A model generated the notes under the pieces. It saw only the letters and a list, made by a program, of their open reading frames with translations, had not been told where the DNA came from and searched no databases. DNA of 64,000 nt from Gymnothorax reevesii (Eukaryota; Chordata; Actinopteri; Anguilliformes; Muraenidae). This document shows, piece after piece, positions 45,616-57,996 of the stretch; position 1 is the stretch's first letter, and every line of letters starts with the position of its first letter. The stretch spans positions 126,234,947 through 126,298,946 of the forward strand of contig CM056573.1 of assembly GCA_029721435.1 (NCBI GenBank), in the 5' to 3' direction. A program made the translations under genes and the position numbers.

Positions 45616-47441
45616 TGAATCACACCTTGTCTGATCTGTTAGGTAGCAGTTACAATGATTTCACTCTATGCACTGGCCTTATGTATGTTGCTTTCAGGAA
45701 AGGCGTCAGATAAATAAATGCAATGCAATGCTGTCCCGGGAGAGGGGTAGTATGAATACTCAAGGTAAAATCTGATGTTGGGAATAAAGGGCTTTCTGTG
45801 AAAGCCAGCCAAATGCCGCGTAGTCATTCCCCAACCCGCAGTCTGGACATTCAAACATAAATCACTACCAAGTTTAAATCGCAGCATCAAGACAAGACGT
45901 CAAGACTGCACAGCCAGCCTAAACCAATTGTATCAAAACACGATGTCACACGTCTATGCATCCAGTCTGAACCATAGATAGCATCATGTCTGTGTGCACG
46001 TGGCTATTTTCGCGGAGAACATCTGTTGTGAGCATTCCTTAATTCTAATTTTACTAATTGACTTGGCCATGTATTACCACCCAAAGTACACTGGGTGTTT
46101 GTGGCTATGCATTGACTGAGACATGGTGCAGATTATACCTCATCTAATCAACATTCAGTGTTCCAGTAACAGTCAGAGTGCACTTATGTGCATCACGTCT
46201 GCAAAATAATTGTAGGATAATGTTAAGCATCAAAACAACACCTCATTGGTCCACACAGTCTGAGCCCTGGTGCCATAATAATCACATCTCTAAGTTACAG
46301 ATCAGTAACCGATTAACAACAATAAGAAGAAGTGCAGAGGACGATTTATGTTTTACAAAGTCATTGGCTGTTGCCGGGCAGAGTTAAATCCAGAACACAA
46401 TGATCACGCTGGGTAACTCAGGTGCTGCAAGACAGGTATCATTATGATATTAAAAAGTCAAGTTACCTTGACTGAAAAAAAGTCTGTGCAGTGCATTGTT
46501 AAATATGTCTTGAAGCTATCAGCACTTTGGCTTGTGTACACATGAATGACAAGTCTGTGCAGCTCGACATTGCACATTGGCAGCGAGGGAATAATTTAAA
46601 AAATCCTTTTTTAGATATGGTGCAGTGAGGGAATGATCAGAAAAAAATTCCTTATTTAGATATGGTTCTCTAACTCTTATTTACAGACACTATGGCCACC
46701 CCTCTCCAGCTGGTATAATGGCACAGTCCAAACTACCAGGGGTGAGCTGAGTGTACTAAGGTAAGAGAACTGGAGATTGTCAGTCGAAACAGAGGGGTAT
46801 CACCACTGTACCCTGAAATCACAAAGTCCCCTGATCACATGCTCCTCAGTACCGCAGAAGTCCTATCATTCTGGGGCAGCAGAAAAGCACCTCAAGACTT
46901 CCCCTCAATTTTTCAACCCCAGAGAAGGGGACAGTGTTTCCACCAGATGACTGTCTCTTCCAAAACTGGCTTATCCCCGGGATGAGGTCATATCTGCGCC
47001 TTGTTACGGATAATCCCATGGGGGGTCGGTTAAGACCACAAGGGCCCAGGATTAACCAACACAAAGTGCGACAATGACCTCAGCCCACACTGTCACATGA
47101 CATACGCATGATCCTCAGCAGGATAAATGTGGCAACACAGGCAAAATGTTTCTGGACAGAGTCCTTGGTACTAGATAGTGAAGTCACAAGACGGAAGCCT
47201 TGTCACAGGATATTGATGTCACAATCCAAAGGCCTTGTTGCAGAATGAAGATGACAAATTCCACAGACCTCGTCACAAGATGTCATAATCCAGACTTTGG
47301 TTAAGGAGGATGACAAGACAGAGGCCATGTACTGAGTAGGAAGTGGTCACTGTAAGGTGGTAAATGGTGTTCTGGGGATGGGGAGTATAATTACTGCAGG
47401 TGGATGGCTTGAATAGACCTGACACCGAGGGTTTGGACCAA
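45616..47441. other. Intergenic, with small degenerate tandem repeats
   Basis: A 43-bp unit ending TTTAGATATGGT is duplicated at about 46582-46675. Degenerate repeats of GATGTCACAA and GCCTTGTCACA words lie at 47170-47300. No exon is seen until rab42 exon 2. Confidence 0.45.
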
Positions 47442-47868
47442 TCAGCACTGGCACTTACTCTGTGGCTCCACCTCCTCGTCGACGGGCAGAAGGATCTTGC
47501 CACTGAAGCCACGCTTGACCCCGTCCCAGCCGTCGCGTGTAGCAATCTCGCCGGCCCTCATGAGCTCATAGATGTCACGCGTCAGCATGTGGAAAGCGCG
47601 CTCCACGTTGCTGTTGCTCTTGGCGGACGTCTCCTCATAGCGCACGCCCAGCGCCGCCGCCAGTCTCTCCGCTTCCTCCCGCGACACCTTCCGCTCTCGG
47701 GCCAGGTCGCTTTTGTGGCCAATGAGGATGAAGACCATATGATGTGGCAGCACGTGCTCAGTGACCTCCCGGTGCCAGTCCCGCACGTGCTCGAACGACT
47801 TGCGATTGGTCAGGTCAAACACCAGGAGACCGCCCACTGAGTTGCGGTAGTAGGAGGTCGTGATTGAC
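47442..47868 (-). CDS. rab42: rab42 paralog 2, exon 2
   Basis: 141 codons plus stop, beginning [20 protein letters not shown] and ending PQSKCQC. Frames on the opposite strand are shadows. Confidence 0.93.
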
Positions 47869-50800
47869 CTGAGGAAAAGAGGGGTTGGGAGGGAGACAAG
47901 GAAAAAAATCTACTAAAATAGTGTTGGTCTCCATGTCAATATGAGTATTTGTGTGTGTCTGTGTGGATTTGATCATCCGTGAGGATGTGTATGAAAATAT
48001 GTTTGCATGCAGCTGTCTATCTACATGTGTGTATGTGCTTGCATGTCTATGTGACTGTGTGGATGAGTGTAAATGCACCTGTGTGCATTGGCGAGTGCAT
48101 GTGATTGTATGCACACACGCTTCTGCATGAGCAATTGTGCGTGTTTCTGTGCAAGTGTGTGTGTGTGTGTGTGAGAGAGAGAGTGTTGTTCCAGCCTGTA
48201 CAGCTCTCTTTGGAGGGCACATGACTCCACTCTCCCTCCCAAGATGACCCTTTCCAAGCAGTTGAGTACGGAAAATGCCATTTTAGGAGCCGTTCCACAA
48301 TCCTGAATACTATCAACAAATAAAGCATGTTTACTGTACACATCGGCTGCTAGTGGGTTCAAACTGGCACTTCCATACGCTGGACCCAATTCTGAAATGG
48401 CGCAACACAACCAAAGGTATGAGGATACCGTACTGAAACCTCAGTGATATAGATAGGAAACAGACTTTTTTTAATCTAAGTCTCCAAAACTTTAATTTTG
48501 TCAGTCTGAGCTGATAGGATAGACTTTGAGCTTAGATTTGACCACATTTTTACACAATTCTGCCCCCCAATTTGGCAGTTGGGACCCTTTGTGTAGGATA
48601 TTGAAGAATCCATGTGCTGAACTGGCCTGCCTGCAGTCCTGATCTTTCATCGATTGAGAACATTTGGCACATACTTAAATGAAAAGTCTGTCAAAGGAGA
48701 CCCAAAACATTCTGGCTGCTGGAAGCCTGTATGTAACAAGAGAAGGATCAATTTCCAATGGCTAAACTCAAGAAACTTGTCACCTCAATGCCCAGACGTT
48801 AAAAAGACGAGGGGATGCCACAACATGGTAAACAGGCCCCTGTCCCAACTTTTTTGAGACCTGTAGCAGCCATCAAATTTGAAATGAGCTCATTTTATGG
48901 ATAAAATTGTAAAAGTTCTCAGTTTCAACATTTGCCATGCTATCTCTGTTCTAATGTGAATAAAATACTGGCTGGTGTGATTTGAAAGTCATTGTGTTTT
49001 GATTTTATTCACAATTTACTCTTTGTCCCAACTATTTCGGTATTGGGGTTGCACATTGAGACACAGCTCCCTTGCTTCAGAAACCTTACATCTTTGTATC
49101 TGCCACATAATCCTCATATAAAATCTGCCATCTTTTTTAGGTTTATGACTTGTATCTCAGACATACAAAAGTAGTTGTTTGACTGATATAACATTGATAG
49201 CTTCTCTCTTCAAGTTGGACTGTGAAATAGAGCTGTTCAGTGCTTAGACATCTCAGTAATGAACTTGACTGAAAATTATATATTCAGCATAGTGGTCAAC
49301 CTTCCTCATGTGCAGTCCCTGACAGCGGACTATACTGCCTGTTTCAGTGTTAAGAGCATTAGAATGATGCTGATGAAAACCCCTTCCGTCAGATTCCTCA
49401 CTGTGACACTTGCACAACAGTCACACTCAGCCTGGTTCCATTTACCTCTGGAATTCCCCCATGTTCAGCAATGCTGAGAAGCTGTGCGAACTTCCTAGAA
49501 GGGTGGTACTATTTCAATGCTGAACGTGTTAATTTCCAATGAATAAAGACTGTTGTGTAACATTATTAAAAGTGTATGAAAAGATAGTAATGTTTGAAAG
49601 TTACGAAGTCTTGCCAAATTTGGTAATTCCATTCGATTACATTCAATTTTAAAGCAAATTTGTTAAATTCATGTGTTGGTAGTTTTTTTATGCCCCCACC
49701 CTCCAAAGAGGAAAGGGGTTATTATGTCGACACCATGTCCGTCCGTCGTCCGTTAACTTTTCGTTTCTGTGGGATAACTATAGAATCCCTCGTCGGATTG
49801 ATGTCATTTCTTAATGGCGTATTGGGAGTGGCTAGAGGAAGGTTCCTTCTGAAAACCAGCGTTGTGTGATATCTAATATGGCCGCCACAGCAGCCATCTC
49901 AATATGCCCTTGATCTACATACAGGCGGGGGCATATGCCACGCTCTGCGTTGCTCTTGTCTCATGCTCTTTTCATTTGAGCATTGCAACTCCTGGATTAA
50001 CTTGTGTTTGACTTTTGAAACTGCGAAGACTTCAGTGGTTCACACATAGACTGCATAAAAAGATGGACGAAGCAGCAGTGGCGTCACCCATTGGTTTCAG
50101 CATACCATTTAGGAAACCTCGATTTTGGCAATTTGAATTGCGCCATTTTGTCATTTTGCAGCCAGATGTGATTCCTATTGAACGAGAGCGTGTATTGAAG
50201 ATCTGGGGAGGACCGTGGCTCTGGATCTGACCGTATCGGATGAGGACCAGTGGATAGCCACGCCCCTAAAGCATATTCTGGCTTTATCCTTTATTCTAGT
50301 CTACTTGAGACCATAATTTACAAAAATGAACATCGCAATATATCGAAGGAGACTTGGAGCTTGCAATCGATACCATAAAATGATGTGGGAAATCATTCAT
50401 AAAATAATAAATCAGCTGGCAAAGAAGAGTCATTTTCTCAAAGACTTCAATTCCATTGAACTTCTTTCTGCAACCACAGACATCGCCATCGGCAAGCCAT
50501 TAAATATAATGCAAATTTTTGAGATTTCCGCATTGGTCTCACGCATTGGGCGCTGCGTCCATCTTTTTATACAGTCTATAGGTTCAGTTACATCACGTGA
50601 TACCTTTGTTATCCCAGGTGAAGTACAAACCCATTTCCAAAAAAGTTGGGACACTGTGTAAAATGTAAATTAAGGCAGAATGCAATGATTTTCAAATCAT
50701 TTGAACTTCATATTTACTTAAAAGTAATAGAAATACAATATATCAGATATTGAAACTGAGATACTTTATTGTTTTATGGAAAATATGTGCTCATTTTGAA

Positions 50801-53800
50801 TTTAATGCAAGCAAAACATTTCAGTTGTTGTGCCAAAAGTTGGCACAGGGGCATGTTCACCATTGTGTTGCATCTGACCAAATGCTGTACTTTTGAAAGC
50901 AAAACGTTTTCCCATTCTAGCTTTATGCAGGATTTCAGCTGCTCAATACTTTGCAACCTCCTTTGTCATATTTTTCGTTACAGAGCTATGTTGTTGTAAT
51001 ACCCCCAATGTATGGTGTTTGTGGCACAGTGGTTAGCACAACTGCCTCACAGCACGAAGGTCGTGGGGCCTTTCTGTGTGGAGTTTGCATGTTCTCCCCG
51101 TGTTCACGTGGGTTTCCTCCGGGTACTCTGGTTTCCCCCACCTACAAATCATGCAATATAGGAACACTGTTTGGTGGTGGTCGGAGGGGCCATAGGCGCA
51201 TACTGGCAGCCACACTTCCGTCAGTTTGCCCCAGGGCAGCTGTGGCTACAAAAATGTAGTTTACCACCATCAGAGCACGAATGTGTGAGTGAATGAATAA
51301 TGTATCCATTGTGAAGAATCTTTGAGTGCTCCGAAGAGCAGAAAAGCGCTATATGAAAATTGATGCATTATTATTACGTATCATTCACCATTGATGATAT
51401 CTTCACGGATGCGCAAGTTACCCACGGCATGTGTTCTATTGCACCCCCACACTACCGTGGATGCTGGCTTTTGAATAGTTTGCTGACAAGCCGGATGGAC
51501 CCCCTCCTCTTTAGCCCAGTGGACATGGCATCCATGATTTCGAAAAATTATTTCAAATTTTGATTAATCAAACCACAGGGCAGTTCTCCACTTCACCTCA
51601 GTCCTGGCAATGATTTACATACAGCGCCCTCCATAATTATTGGCACCCCTGGTTAAGATGTGTTCTTTAGTTTCTAATAACTTCAGTTTTTTTCCTAAAT
51701 AATATAGGACCACAATGAGAAAAAGAGGAAAATCCAACCTTAAATTCAAGGGCATTTATTCAGAGGGAAAAAAAATCCCACATTAAGAAATAATTATTTT
51801 ACATCAAATCATGTGTGCTACAATTATTAGCACCCCTGATGTTTATACTTTGTACAACCCCCTTTTGCCAGCAAAACAGCATCTAATCTTCTATAATGTT
51901 TCATAAGAAGGGAGAATACAGAAAGAGGGATCTTCCACCATTCCTCTTTGTACAATCTCTCTAAATCATCCAGTGACCTGGGTCCTCTCCTCTGCACTCT
52001 CTTCTTCAGGTCACTCCACAGGTTTTCAATGGGGTTGAGGTCTGGGGACTGAGATGGCCATGGGAGGAGCTTGATTCTGTGTCTGGTGAACCATTTCTGT
52101 GTAGATTTGGCTACATGCTTAGGGTCATTATCTTGCGGAAAGACGCAGTGACGAGCCATCTTCAGCTTTCGGGCAGAGGCCACCAGATTTTGATTTAAAA
52201 TGTCCTGGTATTTCAAAGCGTTCATGACGCCATGCACCCTAACAAGGTTCCCAGGGCCTCTGGAAGAGAAACAGGCCCACAGCATCACCGATCCTCCCCC
52301 ATACTTCACAGTGGGCATGAGGTGCTTTTCTGCATACTCATCTTTTGTGTTCCGCCAGACCCACTTAGGGTGTTTGTTGCCAAAAAGCTCTATCTTGGTC
52401 TCATCTGACCAAAGCACACAGTCTCAGTTGAAGTCCTAGAACCGCTTAGCGAACTCCAGACGTTGGCATTTATGATTGCTAGTGAAAAAAGGTTTTTTCC
52501 GTGCATGCCTCCCAAACAGCTTGATGGCATGGAGATAGCACCTGATGGTTGTTTTGGAGACTTTGTGACCCCAAGATGCTACCATTTGTTGCAATTCTTT
52601 AACGGTGAGCTTTGGAGAACTTTTTATTTCTCTTACCATCCTCCCCACTGTGCGTGGTGGCAAAATAACCTTGCGTCCTCGTCCAGGCTTGTTTACCACT
52701 GTTCCAGTTGTTTTAAACTTCTTAATGATTCCTCTGACAGTAGATATGGGCAGGTGCAGGCGAGTGGCTATTTTCTTGTAGCCATTGCCTGACTTGTGAA
52801 GGTTGACACACATCTGCCTTACTTGAATGGTGTGTTCCTTTGTCTTTCCCATGTTGAAGAGTGGATTAGAGAAATGGCCTCTGTGTCACGTCATATTTAT
52901 ACCCCAGGGAAACAGGAAGTGATGAATTACTAATTAAATGTTCCTAGATACTCTGATCAACTTTGTAAACTACTGTAGAAATGACAGAAATACTTCAATT
53001 ACATTTATTTCCTAGGAATTGTTAGGGGTGCCAATAATTGTGGAACAGGTGATTTTATGAAAAGTAATTATTTCTTAGTCAGGGATTTTTTTTTTCCCAT
53101 AAAATTGACTTGAGTTGAAGGTTACATTTTTCTACAATTTTCAGTGTGAGAGTATGCTTCTGCAATAAAAATTGCATTTATTTTAAGGCTTTTAACACAT
53201 CTTAATCAGGGGTGCCAATAATTACGGAGGGCGCTGTAAGTGTTCCTGAGTCTATGCAGTGATCCAGAACCCTGTCTGTTTTTAATGAAGTGCCACCGGA
53301 GGACCTGAAAATCACAGCTATTCAAAATTGGATTTTGGCCTTGTCCCATGTGTACAGATTTTTCTGGATACCCGGAGTCTTTCGATTATATTATGCACCA
53401 TAGAGGATAAAAATCTCTGAATTCTTTGCAATTTTAAGATGAAAATGTTATTCTGAAATTGTAGAACCATTTGCCCATGCATTCTTTCATAGAGCGGTTA
53501 AACCCTCACCATACATACTTATGAAAATTTTCTTACACCCAATCATGTTAGTGATTTGTTGCTAAATAATCTAATTAGCTGTGAGATGTTCTGCCTGTTG
53601 CCTTTTCATAGTGTCACACAGCTTTTCCAGTCTTTTATTGTCCAGTCCCTACTTTTTTATAAACATGTTGCTGTCATCAAATGTCATCACACATGAGCAG
53701 ATATTTTTCAAAAAACAAAGAAATTTACCAGTTTCAACATTTGATAAGCTGTCTTTGTCCTATTTTCAGTTAATTATATGGTTTTTACCTCTTAACTGTC

Positions 53801-56800
53801 ACCTGCATTTTCTCACATTTGGCCCAGATTGGTTCACCATATTTCAAATGCTCACTGCTCCCACATACAATGGTTCTATTCCACAAAATAATGTGTATCT
53901 GTTGTTGATGTTATGAGTATTTACATAAAATATATGGCTTAATCTTCAACTTTGGGACAAACAACGTGGATATCTTGATTACAAAGATTCTTAGCTTTTC
54001 AACAAGACCAAATGGAACGGATAATACAAAGTACATGGTTTGACCGTCACAACACAACTTTGATGATGAGGACTGACAAGTTTCACTGCACTCAAGTATG
54101 TGGTGTCTATGTTGAGAAATTGATTTATTGCATTTGTTATGACTGCCATAGGGCAAAAAGATGGGTAAAAATTAAATCCTGAGCATCTTAGCTTTCAAAT
54201 GGTATATCGTTTACCTGGATTGGTTGAGGATTTAAGTCATAGTTTAGAAATGAAGGATTCAGAATTTGTCTGAAAATTCTGCAGGCTAATTGATTTGCAA
54301 ATTATTGCATTCTGTTTCATTTACATTTTATACAGCGTCCCAGCTTTTTTGGAAACGGGCTTGTACTTCGTAATACATGGAGCGGTTTATCCTCTCCTGC
54401 AGACAACAGCTGTGTTCAGTGCGAGTAGAACTATTAGCTGGAATTAAATTTTGTCTAGCAAAGTGTGATTTTTTAAAACATCATAGCATAGGGATGGGTT
54501 TCTTTAGCATTTTCGCATTACAATATATTATGTAGCAGAAGCCATAATGAACCAACCATTTTTTAACCTTTACATTTTTCTTTTCAAAACAAATATAAGG
54601 TTTTGATGCAGATTACTGAGCTGCATCAAAGTGTGGTTTGTGATCTTACACGACCTCTTTCAAACTTTTTCATGCAGATGTCACAGTTTCAGAAAGTTAA
54701 AGGAGAATTCCGGTGTGACATTGACTTGGGGTGTATTGCAGCATGATAACAAGTACTAACTTTTGTCAAATAACTCAATTCTGTACGCACGCAACATTTC
54801 GAAATACATGGCTTTTTAGCCGAAGCTCCCAAAAGGCTTACAATGGTAGTGAGTCGGGCATAGCGTTGCCATGCAAAGAAAATGCTATTTTTTTCATCAT
54901 TAACAAGACTCAAAGTAGCTCCACACTTCATTGGTAGAATTCCGAGGGCCCTGAAATTTAACATGAGGCACTGAGAACTTTGAAAATGCACAGGTAGTTT
55001 ATTAAAAAAGACAATTTATGCAAACAGTACCTTGAGGTAGTTTCCAGTCGCCTCCATCTTGATATTAGTCACAATAAGTCGATTGATGAGCACGAACAAA
55101 TAGATTGCAATCTGTTTCCCTATCCTTCCTATTCGTTCATGCTTGTCAATCGACTTATCATGATTTTCAAGATGGAGGCAACTGGAAACTACCTCAAGGT
55201 ACTGTTTGCATAAATAGTCTTTTTTAATAGACTACTGGCGCATTTTCAAAGTTCTCAGTGCCTCGTTTTAAATGTCAGGGCTCTCAGAATTCTACCGATC
55301 AAGTGTGGAGCTACTTTGAGCCTTGTTAATGATGAAAAAGATAGCGATTTCTTTACATGGCAACACTATGCCTGATTCACTACTATTGCAAGTCTGTTGG
55401 GAACTTCGGCTAAAAAGCCATTTATTTCGAAATGTTGCGTGCGTACGGAGGTGGGGTATTCAACAAAGATAAGTACTCGTTATCATGTTTCAATACACCC
55501 CAAGTCAATTTCACACCAGAATTCTCCTTTAATATGGCTGATACCTCAAAATGTATTCCGCGTGGATCCGTTCAGTCTGGCTGCAAAGCACCCAATTAGT
55601 ACAATCAGGAGTGCCAAATTAGAGAACAAATGAAATCCCACAGGGACATGGATATCCAGGAACTGGTTTGGTTACCCCTGGATTAGGGGTTATGATTGTT
55701 GAATTTCTATCTAAATCAGGGATGGGGAATTCTGGTCCTGGAGGGTTGCAGTAGCGCAGGTTTTTTGGTCAGTTTCCACACAACTGATTCATATAAGGCA
55801 CTGACAGTTTAAAGAGCCCACACACCTTGTTTTATTTGTTTATTTTAATAATTTGCCGCTAATTGAAAGGAGACCACAAAAGCCTTTTGATACTGCGACC
55901 CTTCAAGACCAGAATAGCATCGATTAGATCCACAAGTTGCAGGCAAAGCCAGGCATTGATTTTTCTTTCCCTTGGGTCTAATTTCCTACGGCAGAAAATT
56001 GTAAATACAGTAACAGAAACTGTAATAACACAAACAATACTATTTGAAAACCTTAAAAAGGATCCCCTGGGTGGACCAGACCGACAGGCTGTGGATCATA
56101 ACTCAGAACAACAAGGGTTAGGGTTAGTTGAAGTACTAAGTGAAAATTGCCCCTAATAAACACTTTAGGAGACTGCAACAGTTGCACTTATTGTTATTAT
56201 ACTCATTACCTAAAAGGGCCATGCAAACAAGAGCACTTGAGGTATAGGCTATTACCTCTGCCAACCAACAAAGCGGGGCAGATTTTTTTATGCATTCACC
56301 AGTGCCTGTTTGTTCATCTGTTTGTTCAGACAATATCTCTCATATTTCCCAACCAGTTTCAATGATATTTTGTGGAAGTTTTGGGGACATGGCCCTTGGA
56401 ACAATAAATTAGGTTATGGTGGTGATCCGGTTCACCATCCGGATCCATTACTTTTTTAAAGGATTCTTCATCATTGCGGGATTACAAGGTTGGAATAAAT
56501 GCCATATATCTTAAAATCCACTAGGTGGTAGAAAGGTTCTAAATGCGATGATGGTGGTACGTGCTCTCAGAGTGCTTTATATTTTGATTAGGACACAGCA
56601 ATGCTATTTCTCAACTTTCTTGAAATTTAGTAGTAGTATTAGAAGTTGCAGCAGTAGAAGAAGTAGTCACAGTATGTTTATTCAATCATCACAGATCATT
56701 CAATTACAAACAAAGTCCACAGTCGAGGTATAAGTAGTGACTGAAAACGCTGCGGCAGAGGCAATTATGACATTTCTACATTATCAATTTAAGCTACCCT

Positions 56801-57996
56801 GTAGAAATAAAAATAAAAAAATTATTCATGCTTGTGACCCTAAAAAATAGCTTTGAAAAGAAAGGGCCAGGGAATCACACATTTTTAGGCTACTTTTACA
56901 CTGGCATTGTTCCATTACTTAACCCCAACAGCTGAAATATATTCCATTTTAATTTTTTAAGGTTTTTGACGGCCAGAGTAAGCGTACAACTACTTCATAG
57001 GTCATAAATGCTCTCCTGTGATTACGTCAATCGTAGAGATCACCAATGGCCTCGATTTGAATACAGTTATTCTGCACCTGGCTTTTCTAGAGGAGGGCAA
57101 GGCAGGCTGCTGCTGGGTTATTGCCTGGAGGCGAAACGCACGCCCCGGCTCTGCACATGAGGGGAAGGGTGGGATAGTAACGAACATGTTTCCTCTCACA
57201 AGCCCGAGTTGTCATTTTCTTTTCCAATGAGACCTAAATACTCATTAAAACAAAGAATAAACTCTACTGAACGCATTTACCCCGTTCAGGTGATTAACGA
57301 GCCTTCACATGACAGTGTGTAAATACTTAACCACACTGAAGTTCTGTGGCGGGCAGATAACCCACACCCAGCCGCGACCCAAACTGCGTGTACAACATAT
57401 TACACTAAGACTGCTGAAGTCGTACACACTAAAACCATAGAAAGAGGATGAACTTGAACATTTCAGAAAGAGCTATTTGATGATGGGCAAGACTGTCAGT
57501 CGCGAGTACTCGTATCACTGTCTGCACTGGTGCTGAAGTGCGCCCAGCGAGATGCCGTTGGATTTTATTGCAAAAGTGCATTGACCTAATTTTTCTCCGC
57601 TTGTTTTCGATAGACATTGATACGCTGCCAACAAAAAACAACAAAACACGCCAGTGGCGTTCCCTTAATATTTTCTAAGCATTTGCCTTTTCCGTTGGGG
57701 CTACACCAACCCATTATGGGCTTAGCAATACAACATCTCACATCATTACACGCTCTGGCAGACGTTAGAGGAGTGTGTCACCTGAACCTCTCTTGACCGG
57801 CGGTGTCCCACAGCTGAAGCTTAATTCTCACCCCAGGCTCGATGTCAAGCGAGCGGGCATAGAAATCCACCCCGACTGTCGGGTCAGCCACATCGCTGTA
57901 CACACCGTCAGTAAAACGTTTGAGCAAGGACGATTTACCCACTGTCGAGTCCCCTAGCAAGATGATCCGGAATTGGTACTGCCACAAAACATCCAT
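47442..57996 (-). CDS. rab42: RAB42 small GTPase, paralog 2 (two exons)
   Basis: Exons 57782-57996 and 47442-47868 join (TTCAG/GTGACA donor, TTTCCTCAG/G acceptor) to 213 residues. The gene has the same intron position and phase as its neighbour paralog. G1 is GDSTVGKS (15-22), switch I has TVGVDF, G3 is WDTAGQE (63-69), G4 is GHKSD (122-126) and G5 is ETSAK (151-155). The C-terminus is CQC, a CXC geranylgeranylation motif. [20 protein letters not shown] is very close to human RAB42 and more so than to RAB39. The start at 57996 matches family length. The role is inferred from the family: a membrane-associated Rab in vesicle or phagosome traffic, less well studied than most Rabs. The 9.9-kb intron is filled with transposons. 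No disabling changes. Confidence 0.93.
47940..48182. repeat. Degenerate TG-rich simple sequence
   Basis: TG/TGCA-rich interrupted tract ending in (GT)n(GA)n, in the rab42 paralog 2 intron. Confidence 0.8.
48600..49051 (+). mobile_element. Tc1-like 3' fragment
   Basis: About 450 bp closely matching the 3' part of the element at 60.2-62.5 kb: CTGAACTGGCCTGCCTGCAG, a transposase C-terminal relic ([20 protein letters not shown]) and the inverted terminus ending ATTGGGGTTG. It is 5'-truncated with no TA at the break. Confidence 0.85.
49690..49934. mobile_element. Small MITE with ATGCCCCC termini (candidate)
   Basis: The ends ATGCCCCCACC (49690-49700) and GGCGGGGGCAT (49924-49934) are inverted with one mismatch. 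The internal CCGTCCGTCGTCCGTTAAC resembles the stretch at about 17160-17172 in taf12 intron 3. There is no coding potential. No target duplication was established. Confidence 0.5.
51013..51376 (+). repeat. V-SINE (DANA-like), copy 2
   Basis: Same family as at 31996: GTGGTTAGCACAACTGCCTC head, GAGTTTGCATGTTCTCCCCG core, CTACAAAAATGTAGTTTACC and the GCGCTATATGAAAATTGATG end with an ATT tail. Some 20 bp around box B are missing. It is inserted in the old Tc1-like element. Confidence 0.88.
51622..53236 (-). mobile_element. Younger Tc1-like transposon nested in an older one
   Basis: 1615 bp with ends CAGCGCCCTCCATAATTATT and, on the complement, CAGCGCCCTCCGTAATTATT, a single mismatch in 20. TA flanks it (51620-51621, 53237-53238). 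It contains a full-length minus-strand transposase reading frame broken only by two stops. Confidence 0.95.
51827..52852 (-). pseudogene. Tc1-like DD34E transposase, two premature stops
   Basis: It starts [20 protein letters not shown] at 52852 and stays in one frame to 51827, about 341 codons, the usual Tc1 length. HTH regions ([20 protein letters not shown]), a GRGRK linker and a second HTH are followed by [23 protein letters not shown] and NPIENLW, with 34 residues between second Asp and Glu. The only defects are in-frame TAG and TGA near 52433 and 52421, both explicable as G-to-A changes in Trp codons. Inactive as it stands. Confidence 0.94.
54701..55528. mobile_element. 828-bp TTAA foldback MITE (TTAAAGGRR type)
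   Basis: The whole element is an inverted repeat with arms of about 400 bp and a short centre near 55110-55125. Ends are AGGAGAATTCCGGTGTGA and, on the complement, AGGAGAATTCTGGTGTGA, with TTAA on both sides (54697-54700, 55529-55532). Frames in the two arms ([16 protein letters not shown] and [16 protein letters not shown]) are the same DNA read twice and are not genes. TTAAAGGRR ends are typical of the T2/Kolobok MITE group. It lies in the rab42 paralog 2 intron. Confidence 0.9.
55717..55926. mobile_element. Decayed hAT-type MITE
   Basis: The left end CAGGGATGGGGAATTCTGG and the inner left GTCCTGGAGGGTTGCAGTA are mirrored at the right by TACTGCGACCCTTCAAGACC. The right terminus has diverged and no target duplication survives. 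Confidence 0.6.
55933..57781. other. Intron sequence with one dispersed-repeat fragment
   Basis: About 56265-56500 (CTCTGCCAACCAACAAAGCG through GGTGATCCGGTTCACCATCC) looks like a fragment of a common dispersed repeat. The rest, in the rab42 paralog 2 intron, shows no element or exon. Confidence 0.4.
57782..57996 (-). CDS. rab42: rab42 paralog 2, exon 1
   Basis: 71 codons plus two bases, [20 protein letters not shown] to WDTAGQERF. The frame is open 22 codons upstream, but the family's N-terminus begins at this ATG. Confidence 0.93.

Larger units (their letters stand above)
50626..54363 (-). mobile_element. Old Tc1-like element carrying later insertions
   Basis: The ends CAAACCCATTTCCAAAAAAG and, on the complement, CAAGCCCGTTTCCAAAAAAG are flanked by TA (50624-50625, 54364-54365). 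Minus-strand transposase relics are scattered at 50800-51000, 51415-51610 and 53240-53480, many positions matching the better element at 44 kb. A V-SINE and a younger Tc1 element interrupt it. A further unassigned 0.5 kb lies at about 53770-54290. Confidence 0.8.

Noticed and set aside
47400..47840. 146-residue plus-strand frame
   Set aside because: Antisense shadow of rab42 paralog 2 exon 2.
54689..54991. 100-residue frame with a partner at 55397-55633
   Set aside because: The two frames are the two arms of the foldback MITE read in the same sense; this is repeat structure, not a duplicated gene.
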